A stretch of 43,001 nt of DNA from assembly GCA_022649925.1 (NCBI GenBank), contig JALCOX010000007.1, positions 1-43,001 of the forward strand, given 5' to 3'. The stretch is from Bifidobacteriaceae bacterium. Its GTDB lineage: Bacteria; Actinomycetota; Actinomycetes; Actinomycetales; Bifidobacteriaceae. Both the position numbers and the translations under genes were made by a program. This document shows, one piece after another, positions 32,283-40,018 of the stretch. The stretch's first letter is position 1. Every line of letters begins with the position of its first letter. Below the pieces are notes generated by a model, which worked only from the letters and a program-made list of their open reading frames with translations, made no database searches and had not been told where the DNA came from.

Positions 32283-32464
32283 GCAAGCAGGCGTGGCCGG
32301 GCGTGGAGGGGCAAGAGGCGTGGCGACGACGCGGCGGAGGCAGGCGAGGATATGCTTTTCGATCCGAGCAAGGCGATGGGCGCGGCGGCGAGACGCCAGT
32401 GTCTTGCCCCGCAGCGTTCGGGCGCGCATGATGGAGGCGTTCACCCACCGTCTCGTCCGCTTTT

Positions 32465-32494
32465 GAGAAAAATTGTCAGGCGCGGAAGCGCCTG
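32465..32494 (-). terminator. Rho-independent terminator of the AbiE operon
   Basis: Read on the minus strand, CAGGCGC-TTCC-GCGCCTG is a perfect seven-base stem (32494-32477) followed by ACAATTTTTCTC. It stands 100 bp after the last gene of the minus-strand AbiE operon. Confidence 0.82.
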
Positions 32495-32548
32495 TCCGTT
32501 TCACGCGCCACTTTCAAAAAGCGAGCTCGCCGCGGACTCTCATACATG

Positions 32549-32590
32549 AAAAAGGGTGCAGTTCAGATACGAGTCGGCCACCCTTTTCTT
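32549..32590. terminator. Second, weaker hairpin after the AbiE operon
   Basis: AAAAAGGGTG (32550-32559) and CACCCTTTT (32579-32587) can pair with a large inner loop, and both ends are A/T-runs, so it could act on either strand. It is less convincing than the hairpin at 32465-32494. Confidence 0.4.
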
Positions 32591-32596
32591 TCGTCT

Positions 32597-32998
32597 CTAT
32601 CTCATCTGTTCGTCATGAGAACTGATGATATCGCCTTCGAGTATCTCAGGCTCCGGACCGTGCTCAGGCTGTGCATCGTAGTGGTAATGCACCTCGATGT
32701 TCGGTGGTGCTGGATCCTCGGCCGGTGCCGGGCGGTATAGCCAGCGGTCGATCAGGCTCGACACCGCGCCCGCTGCGATGACGACCGCGCCCAGGCCGAT
32801 CAGATCGGTGATCTTCCTGTTCCCGAAGAGCACAAGCACGAAGATCAGGAGAGCTATTCCACCGATCAGCCGTGCAACGAAGCGGAGTGCGACGAAAAGA
32901 AAGATAATCGGGTGCCCGACCGCGAGCATGAGTACGCGCAGGACGCCGATAATCACAGCGAGAACAACGATGGCGCTCAGCAGCAGAATGAACGTCAT
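32597..32998 (-). CDS. Small membrane protein coupled to AbiEii
   Basis: The protein has 133 residues, with about three to four hydrophobic segments between residues 3 and 86 (TFILLLSAIVVLAVIIGVLR, IGGIALLIFVLVLFGN, GAVVIAAGAVSSLI), then a cytoplasmic His/Pro/acidic tail. The ATG at 32998 overlaps the AbiEii stop (ATGA). It is not part of standard AbiE systems, yet is translated with the toxin gene. Its function is unknown. Confidence 0.65.
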   Translation of the reverse strand: MTFILLLSAIVVLAVIIGVLRVLMLAVGHPIIFLFVALRFVARLIGGIALLIFVLVLFGNRKITDLIGLGAVVIAAGAVSSLIDRWLYRPAPAEDPAPPNIEVHYHYDAQPEHGPEPEILEGDIISSHDEQMR

Positions 32999-33945
32999 CG
33001 TTCCCTTCCTCCCTTTTCGTGAGACTGTGGCTGGGTCTTGCTTTCCTTCAGGTTCATGATGTTTTCTTTCTTCTTCTCTAACATCCGGAGAGCGTCGGTC
33101 TTCGTTTTGACCGGATCTTTCTGAATCAATTCTGCGGTCCTGTGGAGACGCGCCAGCACGGAGTCGAGCACTGTCTCGTCTTTGAACATCGATAGGTACT
33201 GTTTCCTCAAGATATTAAGATTCCCGATTCCGTAGGGCGAAGGAATCCCTCTCGCATCAAGTTCGTACTTGAGGAGCCGTGTATAGGTTTGCTCGTCTCC
33301 GGACCTGTCCATCTCGGAGAAGAGAAGTTCCATGTCAACTATGTCGCTCGGCCGTGGGTCATCAGAGAAGAGGGCCGCGCTTTTCTGGGCAAGCTGTGCC
33401 TCCACCGTGAGGAGCCTCACCCTTCCTCCTAGTTCGATCCCCAGATAGCTCATCAGTGATCGAGTGTCCTCGGACCATTCTTGTGGGGGCTGGTCCTTTT
33501 CATAAACGATCGGGGAGGTTATATCGAGAGGCAGTGTGGCGAACGCCTTTCCCAGATAGTCGAGTTTCACGTCGTAAGAGAAGACGTCGATCTTGTTGCG
33601 CACATGGGGATGTGCCGCTGGCTGTCCCCTGTCGACGAGTCGTCCCGTGAACGAGTCGGTGCCCTTCTTCAGATTTTCGGAGAACTCCGCCTTCCAGCGC
33701 TCGAAGCCCTCGCTCAGCACCAGGTCCAGATCCTTGGAGAAGCGAGTCTGGGTGAGCGGGAATCTCAACGAGAGGGAGTTGCCTCCCTTTATGACCGTGT
33801 TCTCCGGCACAAGGCTGGAAACGATGGCGACGGCGACAATCTTTTGAAGTCGTCCCTCCGGAACGTTCATCCGTCTTGCCATGGTCCGGATCTTGGAGAG
33901 CATTCCCAGCCGTGGCAGAGGCTTCTTGTTGTCAGGCTGGTTCAT
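32995..33945 (-). CDS. abiEii: AbiEii-type nucleotidyltransferase toxin
   Basis: The protein has 316 residues. The nucleotidyltransferase motif appears as VIKGGNSLSLRF followed by TRFSKDLDLVLSEGF, with the paired Asp residues of the catalytic site; further motifs include DVKLDYLG and VRLLTVEAQLAQKSAAL. AbiEii proteins are the toxin of type IV toxin-antitoxin systems and give abortive phage defence. In an ICE they also stabilise the element. The start overlaps the AbiEi stop by four bases. Confidence 0.9.
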   Translation of the reverse strand: MNQPDNKKPLPRLGMLSKIRTMARRMNVPEGRLQKIVAVAIVSSLVPENTVIKGGNSLSLRFPLTQTRFSKDLDLVLSEGFERWKAEFSENLKKGTDSFTGRLVDRGQPAAHPHVRNKIDVFSYDVKLDYLGKAFATLPLDITSPIVYEKDQPPQEWSEDTRSLMSYLGIELGGRVRLLTVEAQLAQKSAALFSDDPRPSDIVDMELLFSEMDRSGDEQTYTRLLKYELDARGIPSPYGIGNLNILRKQYLSMFKDETVLDSVLARLHRTAELIQKDPVKTKTDALRMLEKKKENIMNLKESKTQPQSHEKGGRER

Positions 33946-34505
33946 TTTTTCCCCATGTTCCTTTCCAGTTCCTCGCGCAGGAGCCTTGCTTGGTCAGAGT
34001 CGATGAGATTGCGCGCCTCGGCGTCCTCCAGCCCCTGAAGGCGGTAGTCGAGACGGGTGTCCGTCGCCTCCCGAAACGCAGCCGGAAGGTTTTGCACCCG
34101 GATGCCCCCGACGCTGTCGACCCGCTCTTTTCTCTTCGTGGTGGAGACACGCACGAAGGAGGGGAACACGCGACGCACCTTATGAGGGGTGCGGAGGCTA
34201 AGCACTTCGGGATTCGCATATGCCAGGTTGTAGTAGTCCAGTGCGGTGGATCCCACGAGATAGGAGTCCGGGCCCGCCAGGGCGAGGGCGGCGGCGAAGC
34301 CCGCGTTGACCAGATTAATGTCGGTCGTCTCATCAGGATCGAGGAACTGGTAGACGCCGTATCCCAGCTTCTCGACGACATCCGGGTTCCGCCGCGCATA
34401 CTGCCGCAAGGAGGAATCGGAGAAACCCAGGTTCAAAATATCCCGGGTCGTCACGATTCCGTTCTTCTCCTTGGCTATCATCTTCACAGCCTTTCCTAGG
34501 GTCAT
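33942..34505 (-). CDS. abiEi: AbiEi-type antitoxin and autoregulator
   Basis: The protein has 187 residues. The N-terminal winged-helix region (NGIVTTRDILNLGFSDSSLR, then YGVYQFLD) is followed by the AbiEi C-terminal domain (LVGSTALDYYNLAYANPEVL, VDSVGGIRVQNLPAAF). The family both represses its own promoter and prevents toxicity of AbiEii. ATG 34505 lacks a ribosome binding site and lies almost at the expected transcription start; ATG 34481 has AGGAAAGG in front and may be used instead. An inverted repeat upstream fits autoregulation. Confidence 0.88.
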   Translation of the reverse strand: MTLGKAVKMIAKEKNGIVTTRDILNLGFSDSSLRQYARRNPDVVEKLGYGVYQFLDPDETTDINLVNAGFAAALALAGPDSYLVGSTALDYYNLAYANPEVLSLRTPHKVRRVFPSFVRVSTTKRKERVDSVGGIRVQNLPAAFREATDTRLDYRLQGLEDAEARNLIDSDQARLLREELERNMGKK

Positions 34506-34509
34506 AGAA

Positions 34510-34548
34510 ATATTATGTCACGATTCCGTCCCATGGTGAAATGGAATC
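34510..34548 (-). promoter_or_regulatory. Promoter and inverted repeat before abiEi
   Basis: GATTCC (34522-34527) and GGAATC (34543-34548) form an inverted repeat, with CATAAT on the minus strand (34514-34519) as a likely -10 box. AbiEi proteins bind inverted repeats in their own promoter, so this is the probable operator. Confidence 0.5.
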
Positions 34549-34557
34549 ATCCTTCGG

Positions 34558-36708
34558 CTAGTTACCTTCGAAGCTGAATTCGACACCACGCATCTCGCTC
34601 ATCTTGAGGCGTGCGTCGAATTTCTTCCCGGATTTGCTGACGAATCCCTTGACCAGGGGTGCGGACCCATCAAGCACCTTTCTCACAACGGAGTCGGACA
34701 GCGCCTTGCTCGCAAGCTTCGGCCAGATCTTGAATCCGCAGCCCGAGACCTCCTTCCACGTGCCGTTCGCCTGCCGCGCACTCTTGTTCGTCTCGCACTG
34801 CCACAGTTTGCCCGTTTTGATGACGCTGGCTCCGCACCTTGGGCAGATGCCGAACGTTTCGCGTTTAGCGTCCCGGTCCAGTTTCTTGTCCTGCTGGAAG
34901 TTCTCCCTTGCCTCCTGCGGAATGAGTTTGACGGCACACTGAATATCGGCGAGATAATCAGCCTCAGTCATTTCTCCGTGTTCGACGTCGTTGAGCTTGG
35001 ACTCCATGTCGGCAGTGGACTCGACGCTCGCCAAGGAAGGTGCAACAACGGATATCAGGAGCCTCCCCTCATCGGTCGATATCAATTGCTTGCCTTTGCG
35101 CTCCAGGTATTTCTTATTGACGAGTTTTTCGAGGATATCCGCACGAGTAGCAGGGGTGCCGATGCCGCCGGAATGACTCGTGTCATCGTTCAAAGCTTTC
35201 TTGAACTCTTCGTTGTCGACGAATCTGGACGCGTGTTCCATTGCAGCAAGCAAGGAGGCTTCAGTGAGATGCTTTGGCGGCTGAGTCTTGCCCTCTTTCA
35301 CTGCCGTCCCTCTTGGTGAGAGATCATCGCCTTCTTTCAGCCCGGCTGGGACGCGATTCTCGTCTTCCTGATCTTTGTCCGAGTCATCATGCGAATTCTG
35401 GTCGACGGTCTTCCATCCCAGAGAGATCGTGGTATCGGAATGGGCAGAGAACTTCACCGGAACGCTCTCGGCCTCTGCCTGCACAGTGACCGTTTGATGC
35501 TTCCACGTTGGAGACACTGCTTCCCAGACCCTGCGCACAATTCTGGTGACTACTTTTTTCTCGTCATCGCTAAGACTTTCAAAACTTCCGACCGAGAGAT
35601 TCCGTGTCGGTAGAATCGCGGTATGTCCGGCGACCTTGTCGTTCGCGACGACCTTTGACGCGTCATCGCACGTGACGTCATCGGGATTGGGAAGGAACCC
35701 GTCCTTTAGGTTCTGGCCGGTGAGAAGTTTTTTGAAACTTTCAAGATCGTCGGAAGTGATGTATTTCGAGTCGGTTCGTGGATAGCTTGTGAGTTTCTTC
35801 TCGTACAGACTTTGCAAGGCTGATAGCGTGCGGGCGGCAGTGAGCCCGTAGATTCGGTTGCAGTCCTTCTGCAGGCTGGTGAGATCATAAAGGTTTGGAG
35901 CGGGAGTTGAAACCGCTTTGCGTTCCACGCCGGTTATTTGAAGAGATCCATTTCGACAGGTCCGCGCATAGTCTTCGGCGGTCTGCTGGCTCTCGATTTT
36001 TTCGCTCGTTAGCGTCCATGGTTCCGCCTCGCTCATAGCGAGAGCGATTTTCCAAAATGATGTCACCTGATGCCGGGAGATCTGCAGGTCCCGGTCCACG
36101 ACCAGCTTGAGCGTCGGAGTCTGCACCCTGCCGACGCTCAGACGCCGATTGTAGACCAGTCCGTAAGCGCGGGAGGCATTCATTCCCACCAACCAATCCG
36201 CCTTCGCACGAGCGTCGGCAGCGTCCGCCAGCCCATCGTAGACGGAGCTCGGCTTCATGACGGTCATGGCATGGCGGATTGCGTCCCCGTCGAGGGATGC
36301 CACCCAGAGTCGTCGCGAGGGTTTCGTGCACTTCGCATACGAGACGATTCGTCTGAAGATTGCCTCTCCCTCGCGATCCGGATCGCAGCAATTCACCAGT
36401 TCAGTGACGTCGCTGCGTCGCATGAGTGCGGCCAATGAGCGATACCTGTTCTCCACTCCCCGCTCGTGGTTGACTTTCCATTCCCACGGATCGGGAATCA
36501 TCGGCAGGTAATCCAGAGACCATTTCTTCCACTCGGGATGGGCGGTCTCGTACTCATCCGGTTCCTTCGGATCCACAAGGTGCCCCTGGGCCCATGACAC
36601 CAGATCTGTACTGGTCTGAATGAATCCATCTTGCTTCTCGGCGTTCGGATCGATCGCCTTGGCGATTTCAGCGGCCACAGATGGCTTCTCAGCTATGAAT
36701 AATCTCAT
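34558..36708 (-). CDS. topB: DNA topoisomerase III
   Basis: The protein has 716 residues after a strong AAGGAG site. The Toprim domain shows Glu7 (IAEKPS) and DPDREGE with Asp109, Asp111 and Glu113. The active-site tyrosine is Tyr309 in LTSYPRTDSKYI. The C-terminal part has a zinc-ribbon-like pair of cysteine motifs (CPRCGASVIKTGKLWQC, then a GCGFKIWPKL unit). Type IA enzymes of this kind are common on Gram-positive ICEs and conjugative plasmids and resolve single-stranded intermediates of replication and transfer. It stands between the AbiE operon and the integrase. Confidence 0.95.
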   Translation of the reverse strand: MRLFIAEKPSVAAEIAKAIDPNAEKQDGFIQTSTDLVSWAQGHLVDPKEPDEYETAHPEWKKWSLDYLPMIPDPWEWKVNHERGVENRYRSLAALMRRSDVTELVNCCDPDREGEAIFRRIVSYAKCTKPSRRLWVASLDGDAIRHAMTVMKPSSVYDGLADAADARAKADWLVGMNASRAYGLVYNRRLSVGRVQTPTLKLVVDRDLQISRHQVTSFWKIALAMSEAEPWTLTSEKIESQQTAEDYARTCRNGSLQITGVERKAVSTPAPNLYDLTSLQKDCNRIYGLTAARTLSALQSLYEKKLTSYPRTDSKYITSDDLESFKKLLTGQNLKDGFLPNPDDVTCDDASKVVANDKVAGHTAILPTRNLSVGSFESLSDDEKKVVTRIVRRVWEAVSPTWKHQTVTVQAEAESVPVKFSAHSDTTISLGWKTVDQNSHDDSDKDQEDENRVPAGLKEGDDLSPRGTAVKEGKTQPPKHLTEASLLAAMEHASRFVDNEEFKKALNDDTSHSGGIGTPATRADILEKLVNKKYLERKGKQLISTDEGRLLISVVAPSLASVESTADMESKLNDVEHGEMTEADYLADIQCAVKLIPQEARENFQQDKKLDRDAKRETFGICPRCGASVIKTGKLWQCETNKSARQANGTWKEVSGCGFKIWPKLASKALSDSVVRKVLDGSAPLVKGFVSKSGKKFDARLKMSEMRGVEFSFEGN

Positions 36709-36778
36709 AAGAATCTCCTTACAGTGATTTCATGTCGATTCTTACGTGATTTACATCCAGTATCGTCCGGCCACAGAA

Positions 36779-37738
36779 CTACAGGAGCGACGGCTGTCTC
36801 TGCATTTCCTCTCGTATGGTTTCAACGATAAATGCCGCCATCGGCGCGGGGATTCTAAAGGCCCTCAGTAGCGCCGCGGGATCGGCTGCACCGATGTCTT
36901 TGTTCCTCCGATATGTCGATAATGCTCCAATGGCATCTCTCACTTCTTCACCAGTATTGAAGATGTATTGCTGCGTGGTCGCTAGACTTTCGTGCCCCAG
37001 GGCCAGCTGCACCTTGCGCACGTCGCCAGTAGCGCGATACAGGTCCAAACCGAATTTCCGTCGGAAAGCGTGCGGAGACCATCCTGTCGCCTTGACCGTC
37101 CAATCGTAAATCGTATCCGGGTGCACGTGTCCGACTCTTCCTGGGAAAAACCACCCATCCTCTATTTCCCAGAGAAATTCATCGAGAGCCTGAGTCAGAG
37201 GAACTGTACGGTCTTTCCCACCCTTTCCGTGCACCAATAGGGCACGCTCTCCTCTCTCCCCGATAAAATTCTTCGTGTGACATAGAGCCGCCTCAGTGCG
37301 TCTCACTCCCGTATCATCGAAAAGCTTAATGAGACGGCGCACTCTGAAGTCCGGCGATTTTAATCCCTTATCGACGGCTTCCTGCGGTGCCGGAAGCTGC
37401 TGCCTCTTCTCCCTCTTGACCATAGGAATCTCAGCAAGCGGATTAACTTCAATCCAACGGCTTCGAATTGCGAAATCATAGAAGGAGTGTGCCGCACTCC
37501 AGTCGGACCGGATCGTGGAATTGCTGACTCCCCTACTCAGCCAGATAATCGCGTCAGACATATCTATGTCGGAAGGTGCCTTGCGTCGAGAACGCCCGAA
37601 AGCGGAAACTATATACCACCAATTCTCAATAGTCCGCGGACTGCAACCTCTAATCTTCAGGTCGGTGCACCAGGCATCGAGCCACATGATCCATTCCTGG
37701 GAATAGGGCGGGCGATGATGCGCGAACAACTGAGCCAT
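36779..37738 (-). CDS. int: Tyrosine integrase of the element
   Basis: ATG 37738 follows GGGAGGAATT and gives 319 residues; upstream in-frame codons lie in a terminator. An N-terminal core-binding domain (SPRTIENWWYIVSAFGRSRR) precedes the catalytic residues: Arg146 (GVRRTEA), Lys in HGKGGKDRTVPL, His223 and Arg226 (PHAFRR), His249 (LGHES) and Tyr258 (TQQYIF). The gene lies 217 bp from attR, which fits a tRNA-targeting integrase. In the circular form it would lie immediately downstream of the attP-crossing HTH gene, in the same direction. Confidence 0.94.
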   Translation of the reverse strand: MAQLFAHHRPPYSQEWIMWLDAWCTDLKIRGCSPRTIENWWYIVSAFGRSRRKAPSDIDMSDAIIWLSRGVSNSTIRSDWSAAHSFYDFAIRSRWIEVNPLAEIPMVKREKRQQLPAPQEAVDKGLKSPDFRVRRLIKLFDDTGVRRTEAALCHTKNFIGERGERALLVHGKGGKDRTVPLTQALDEFLWEIEDGWFFPGRVGHVHPDTIYDWTVKATGWSPHAFRRKFGLDLYRATGDVRKVQLALGHESLATTQQYIFNTGEEVRDAIGALSTYRRNKDIGAADPAALLRAFRIPAPMAAFIVETIREEMQRQPSLL

Positions 37739-37775
37739 TAATTCCTCCCTCTTTCTCATGTTTATGAAAACAAAA

Positions 37776-37797
37776 AATCCGGGCAAACGCCCGGATT
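37776..37797 (-). terminator. Terminator between attP-side tail and integrase
   Basis: On the minus strand AATCCGGGC-GTTT-GCCCGGATT is a perfect nine-base stem followed by TTTTTGTTTTC. It lies 23 bp after the stop codon that the HTH gene would use in the circular form and 38 bp before the integrase start. In the integrated form it shields int from transcription entering from the chromosome. Confidence 0.88.
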
Positions 37798-37819
37798 GAA
37801 ACACAGATGAACGAAGAAT

Positions 37820-37954
37820 CTAGACCTGAGTCTGCGGATTCAAAATGGATTTTGCGAGGAGAAAAGCTTCAATTACCGTCATCGCGAGAGAGATATTGCC
37901 TAAAATTCCATCATCGGAATTTATTCTCGACGCCTCTACCGTCTTGGACGAACT
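37820..37954 (-). other. Detached 3' coding tail of the attP-crossing HTH gene
   Basis: Reading the minus strand from the attR core, codons follow in the frame of the left-end HTH gene: the last shared codon is ACG (37957-37955, equal to 213-211), then 44 open codons beginning SSSKTVEASRINSDDG, continuing with a hydrophobic helix-like stretch ISLAMTVIEAFLLAKSIL and ending NPQTQV, with TAG at 37822-37820. In the integrated form this DNA has no start codon and is silent. It explains why about 300 bp between int and attR hold no gene. Confidence 0.7.
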
Positions 37955-38001
37955 CGTCCTTTTAAGTCGTGGGTTGTGGGTTCGAGTCCCACGGGGGCCA
38001 C
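37955..38001 (+). repeat. attR core (47-bp direct repeat, copy 2)
   Basis: This is identical to 211-257. It holds the 3' part of tRNA-Lys left behind by integration, without the 5' half. The chromosome resumes to its right with the former tRNA downstream sequence. Confidence 0.95.
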
Positions 38002-38004
38002 CGA

Positions 38005-38039
38005 AAATCCCTTGGAAACATTGAGTTTCTGAGGGATTT
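38005..38039. terminator. Former tRNA-Lys terminator, now separated from its gene
   Basis: AAATCCCTTGGAAAC (38005-38019) and GTTTCTGAGGGATTT (38025-38039) pair over 13 of 15 positions around ATTGA. It begins three bases after the att core. Before integration it would have followed the tRNA directly; now it can serve only the convergent minus-strand gene at 38054. Confidence 0.62.
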
Positions 38040-38053
38040 CCATTATCGCAACC

Positions 38054-38611
38054 TCAGCTGTGTCGACGGCGCGCCTCGGCCTTCCTCTCCTCATATTCCT
38101 TCACTTCTTGTTGAGCACGCTCGAACAGATGCAATACCGTTGAGGCAATCTCACCGGCTAGGAATCCGTCGCTTGAAGCAGAGACGAGATTTTGAACCGT
38201 CATATCATGTGCTGAAGCGAGCCTCGTCAACTCTGTTAGGCACAAAATTGGACTCTGCATATGGAATTCCATCACACGTCGATTGATGAACTCGTTGAGA
38301 AGCATGCCGCGGTGATGTGCACTGTCGAGCAGCGCGTCGAAGAGCTCCCCGGTAACCGTAAAAGTAAATGAACTGTAGCCGTCAGGCTGCGCATTTTCGA
38401 CGGGGACATGCCGTCTTTCTCCCAGTAATGCCGGCATATCCAGCAACTGGCGGATCCTCTTGTGCTCATAATCCTTCGCGAGCAATTGCGCAGTGAGGGC
38501 TCGTTCTAGGCTAAATCCTTTGACCGCTGCATAGCTGGCCAAATAATCGACGTCGTCTTTCGGCAGCCCGAAATTAATTTCGAGCATTTTCGCCGCTTTA
38601 TGGTCTTCCAT
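38054..38611 (-). CDS. Chromosomal hypothetical protein, 185 aa
   Basis: ATG 38611 follows AGAAAGAAG. The protein is soluble and largely helical, with two similar parts: LEINFGLPKDDVDYLASYAA near the start and FTFTVTGELFDALLDSAHHR in the middle. Each resembles a beta strand plus helices as in ribbon-helix-helix or toxin-antitoxin-type proteins, but neither is a sure match. The end is basic. It lies just outside attR. Confidence 0.65.
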   Translation of the reverse strand: MEDHKAAKMLEINFGLPKDDVDYLASYAAVKGFSLERALTAQLLAKDYEHKRIRQLLDMPALLGERRHVPVENAQPDGYSSFTFTVTGELFDALLDSAHHRGMLLNEFINRRVMEFHMQSPILCLTELTRLASAHDMTVQNLVSASSDGFLAGEIASTVLHLFERAQQEVKEYEERKAEARRRHS

Positions 38612-38727
38612 AGTCTTCTTTCTCTCTAGCTATGTCTCTCGATCCCTCTCAAATCACATTATCGACCACAAACCTGATGAAATTCTTGGACAGTCGGCAA
38701 TATGCGGAAACAATAGCCACCCCAGCA

Positions 38728-40014
38728 CTACCCCCGCGCCAACCCGGCCCGAACTTTCAACGTGAGCACACGCAACGCCGACTCGTCGACGCGCTGGCGG
38801 AATACGGCCGACGCAGAGGCCTTTTGCTGTAATCCATCAATAATTTGCTGCGCAATCCCTGGGGTCCCCACGCAGACCAGGTCTCCACCAGCCTCGAGGA
38901 ACTTCACGCCGAGGTCATTGGGGGGAATGCCACTCACGGCCGCCGCAGAGAGCGAATCCGACGTTACGACGCCGTCGAACTTGAGCTCACCTCGCAGCCG
39001 GTCTGTAATGAGCTTCGAGGAGAACGCCGCAGGATTGCGGGAATCGATGGCCGAATAGGTGGCCAGCGACATCATCACCATGTCGGGTTGTGCCTCAGCG
39101 AGCGCATGCACGAAGGCGCCCTCTTCCTGGCCACCAATAACGGTGGTGGTGTCGACGATGCCGTGAGTCGTGAAATCCGTGTTGCCCGTCACTGCACCAA
39201 GTCCGGGATAATGCTTGATGGACGTCATGACACCGGCATCGCGCATCCCGGCGATGAACGCACCCGCGGAGGCGGCGTTGCCCGCGGCATCCTGACCAAA
39301 GTCGCGATCGAGTGCACCGATGGGAGCATTCTGAGAGCGTGCCGCAGTTTGCACCGTTCCCAGTACAGGTGCCAGGTTGACATTGACGCCGGCGGCCTTG
39401 AGCTCCTTGCCCCATCCAGCGGAGAGCCTCTGCACAGTCGTAAGCGATTGGGTCCCCTGCCATTGCGCCGAAGGCATGCGTGAGAAGCCCGGTCCCTGGA
39501 GATGCTGGACGAGTCCGCCCTCCTGATCCGTTGCGATGAGCAGCCGATTATTCTGCGGTGCATAGCCCTGCACCGTGGATGTTATCGTCGCTAGAGCCTG
39601 CGTGCCGCCGTTCCAATTACCGAGGAGGAGAACCGAACCCACCTTGCCGTTACGCACAAAGCCGCGGATTTGACTTGGTGCCGTGGTTGCAACGTTTATC
39701 GGCGCCATCACCGTCTGCCCTACACGTTCCGTAAGGCTCATGGAATCAAGGATTTTCTGCGCCGTAGCATGCACTTTGGCCTGTGCGGCAAGCACTGAGT
39801 TCGGTGCGGGAACGGAATTTCGCTGCAGAGGAGAGGCAGACGCAGCGTGCGACGATTCCGACCCAGCCTCCGCCTGAGGCGACGCCCCTTCGGAAGATGC
39901 GTCTCCATCGGTGGTGCTCCCACACCCTGGTAACGCGCACGTCACCAACATCCCAAGGCAGGCGAGTATGACAGCCGCGCCGTAACGGAATGATATCTTG
40001 CGATGAACGCTCAC
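38728..40014 (-). CDS. GH3 beta-N-acetylhexosaminidase-like lipoprotein
   Basis: The protein has 428 residues. The N-terminus is a lipoprotein signal with lipobox ALPGC (Cys31), followed by a Ser/Ala/Glu linker. The catalytic domain has the family 3 motifs: IKHYPGLG, then TDFTTHGIVDT with the conserved histidine of NagZ-type enzymes, and GVVTSDSL with the nucleophile aspartate. NagZ-type enzymes remove N-acetylglucosamine from cell-wall fragments. The start is GTG 40014, with a weak ribosome binding site. It follows rarA by four bases. Confidence 0.88.
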   Translation of the reverse strand: MSVHRKISFRYGAAVILACLGMLVTCALPGCGSTTDGDASSEGASPQAEAGSESSHAASASPLQRNSVPAPNSVLAAQAKVHATAQKILDSMSLTERVGQTVMAPINVATTAPSQIRGFVRNGKVGSVLLLGNWNGGTQALATITSTVQGYAPQNNRLLIATDQEGGLVQHLQGPGFSRMPSAQWQGTQSLTTVQRLSAGWGKELKAAGVNVNLAPVLGTVQTAARSQNAPIGALDRDFGQDAAGNAASAGAFIAGMRDAGVMTSIKHYPGLGAVTGNTDFTTHGIVDTTTVIGGQEEGAFVHALAEAQPDMVMMSLATYSAIDSRNPAAFSSKLITDRLRGELKFDGVVTSDSLSAAAVSGIPPNDLGVKFLEAGGDLVCVGTPGIAQQIIDGLQQKASASAVFRQRVDESALRVLTLKVRAGLARG

Positions 40015-40018
40015 GTGA

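Larger units (their letters stand above)
211..38001. mobile_element. Integrative and conjugative element in tRNA-Lys
   Basis: The limits are set by a perfect 47-bp direct repeat: 211-257 is the 3' part of tRNA-Lys and 37955-38001 is the second copy. A tyrosine integrase is the first gene inside the right end. The interior contains a MOBP relaxase, MobC, a coupling protein, a VirB4 ATPase, PrgI, a VirB6-like protein, a CHAP-SLT hydrolase, topoisomerase III, a replication initiator, ParA/RHH partition genes, an AbiE system and a sortase-anchored adhesin. The set is complete enough for self-transfer through a Gram-positive-type secretion system. Gene order resembles pCF10-like (FATA) conjugation modules more than Tn916. 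No excisionase was recognised. Confidence 0.93.

Noticed and set aside
32549-32590. Possible tRNA remnant or second att site
   Set aside because: The sequence has a T-arm-like look, but no acceptor or anticodon stem can be formed and it does not match the 47-bp core; a weak terminator explains it better.
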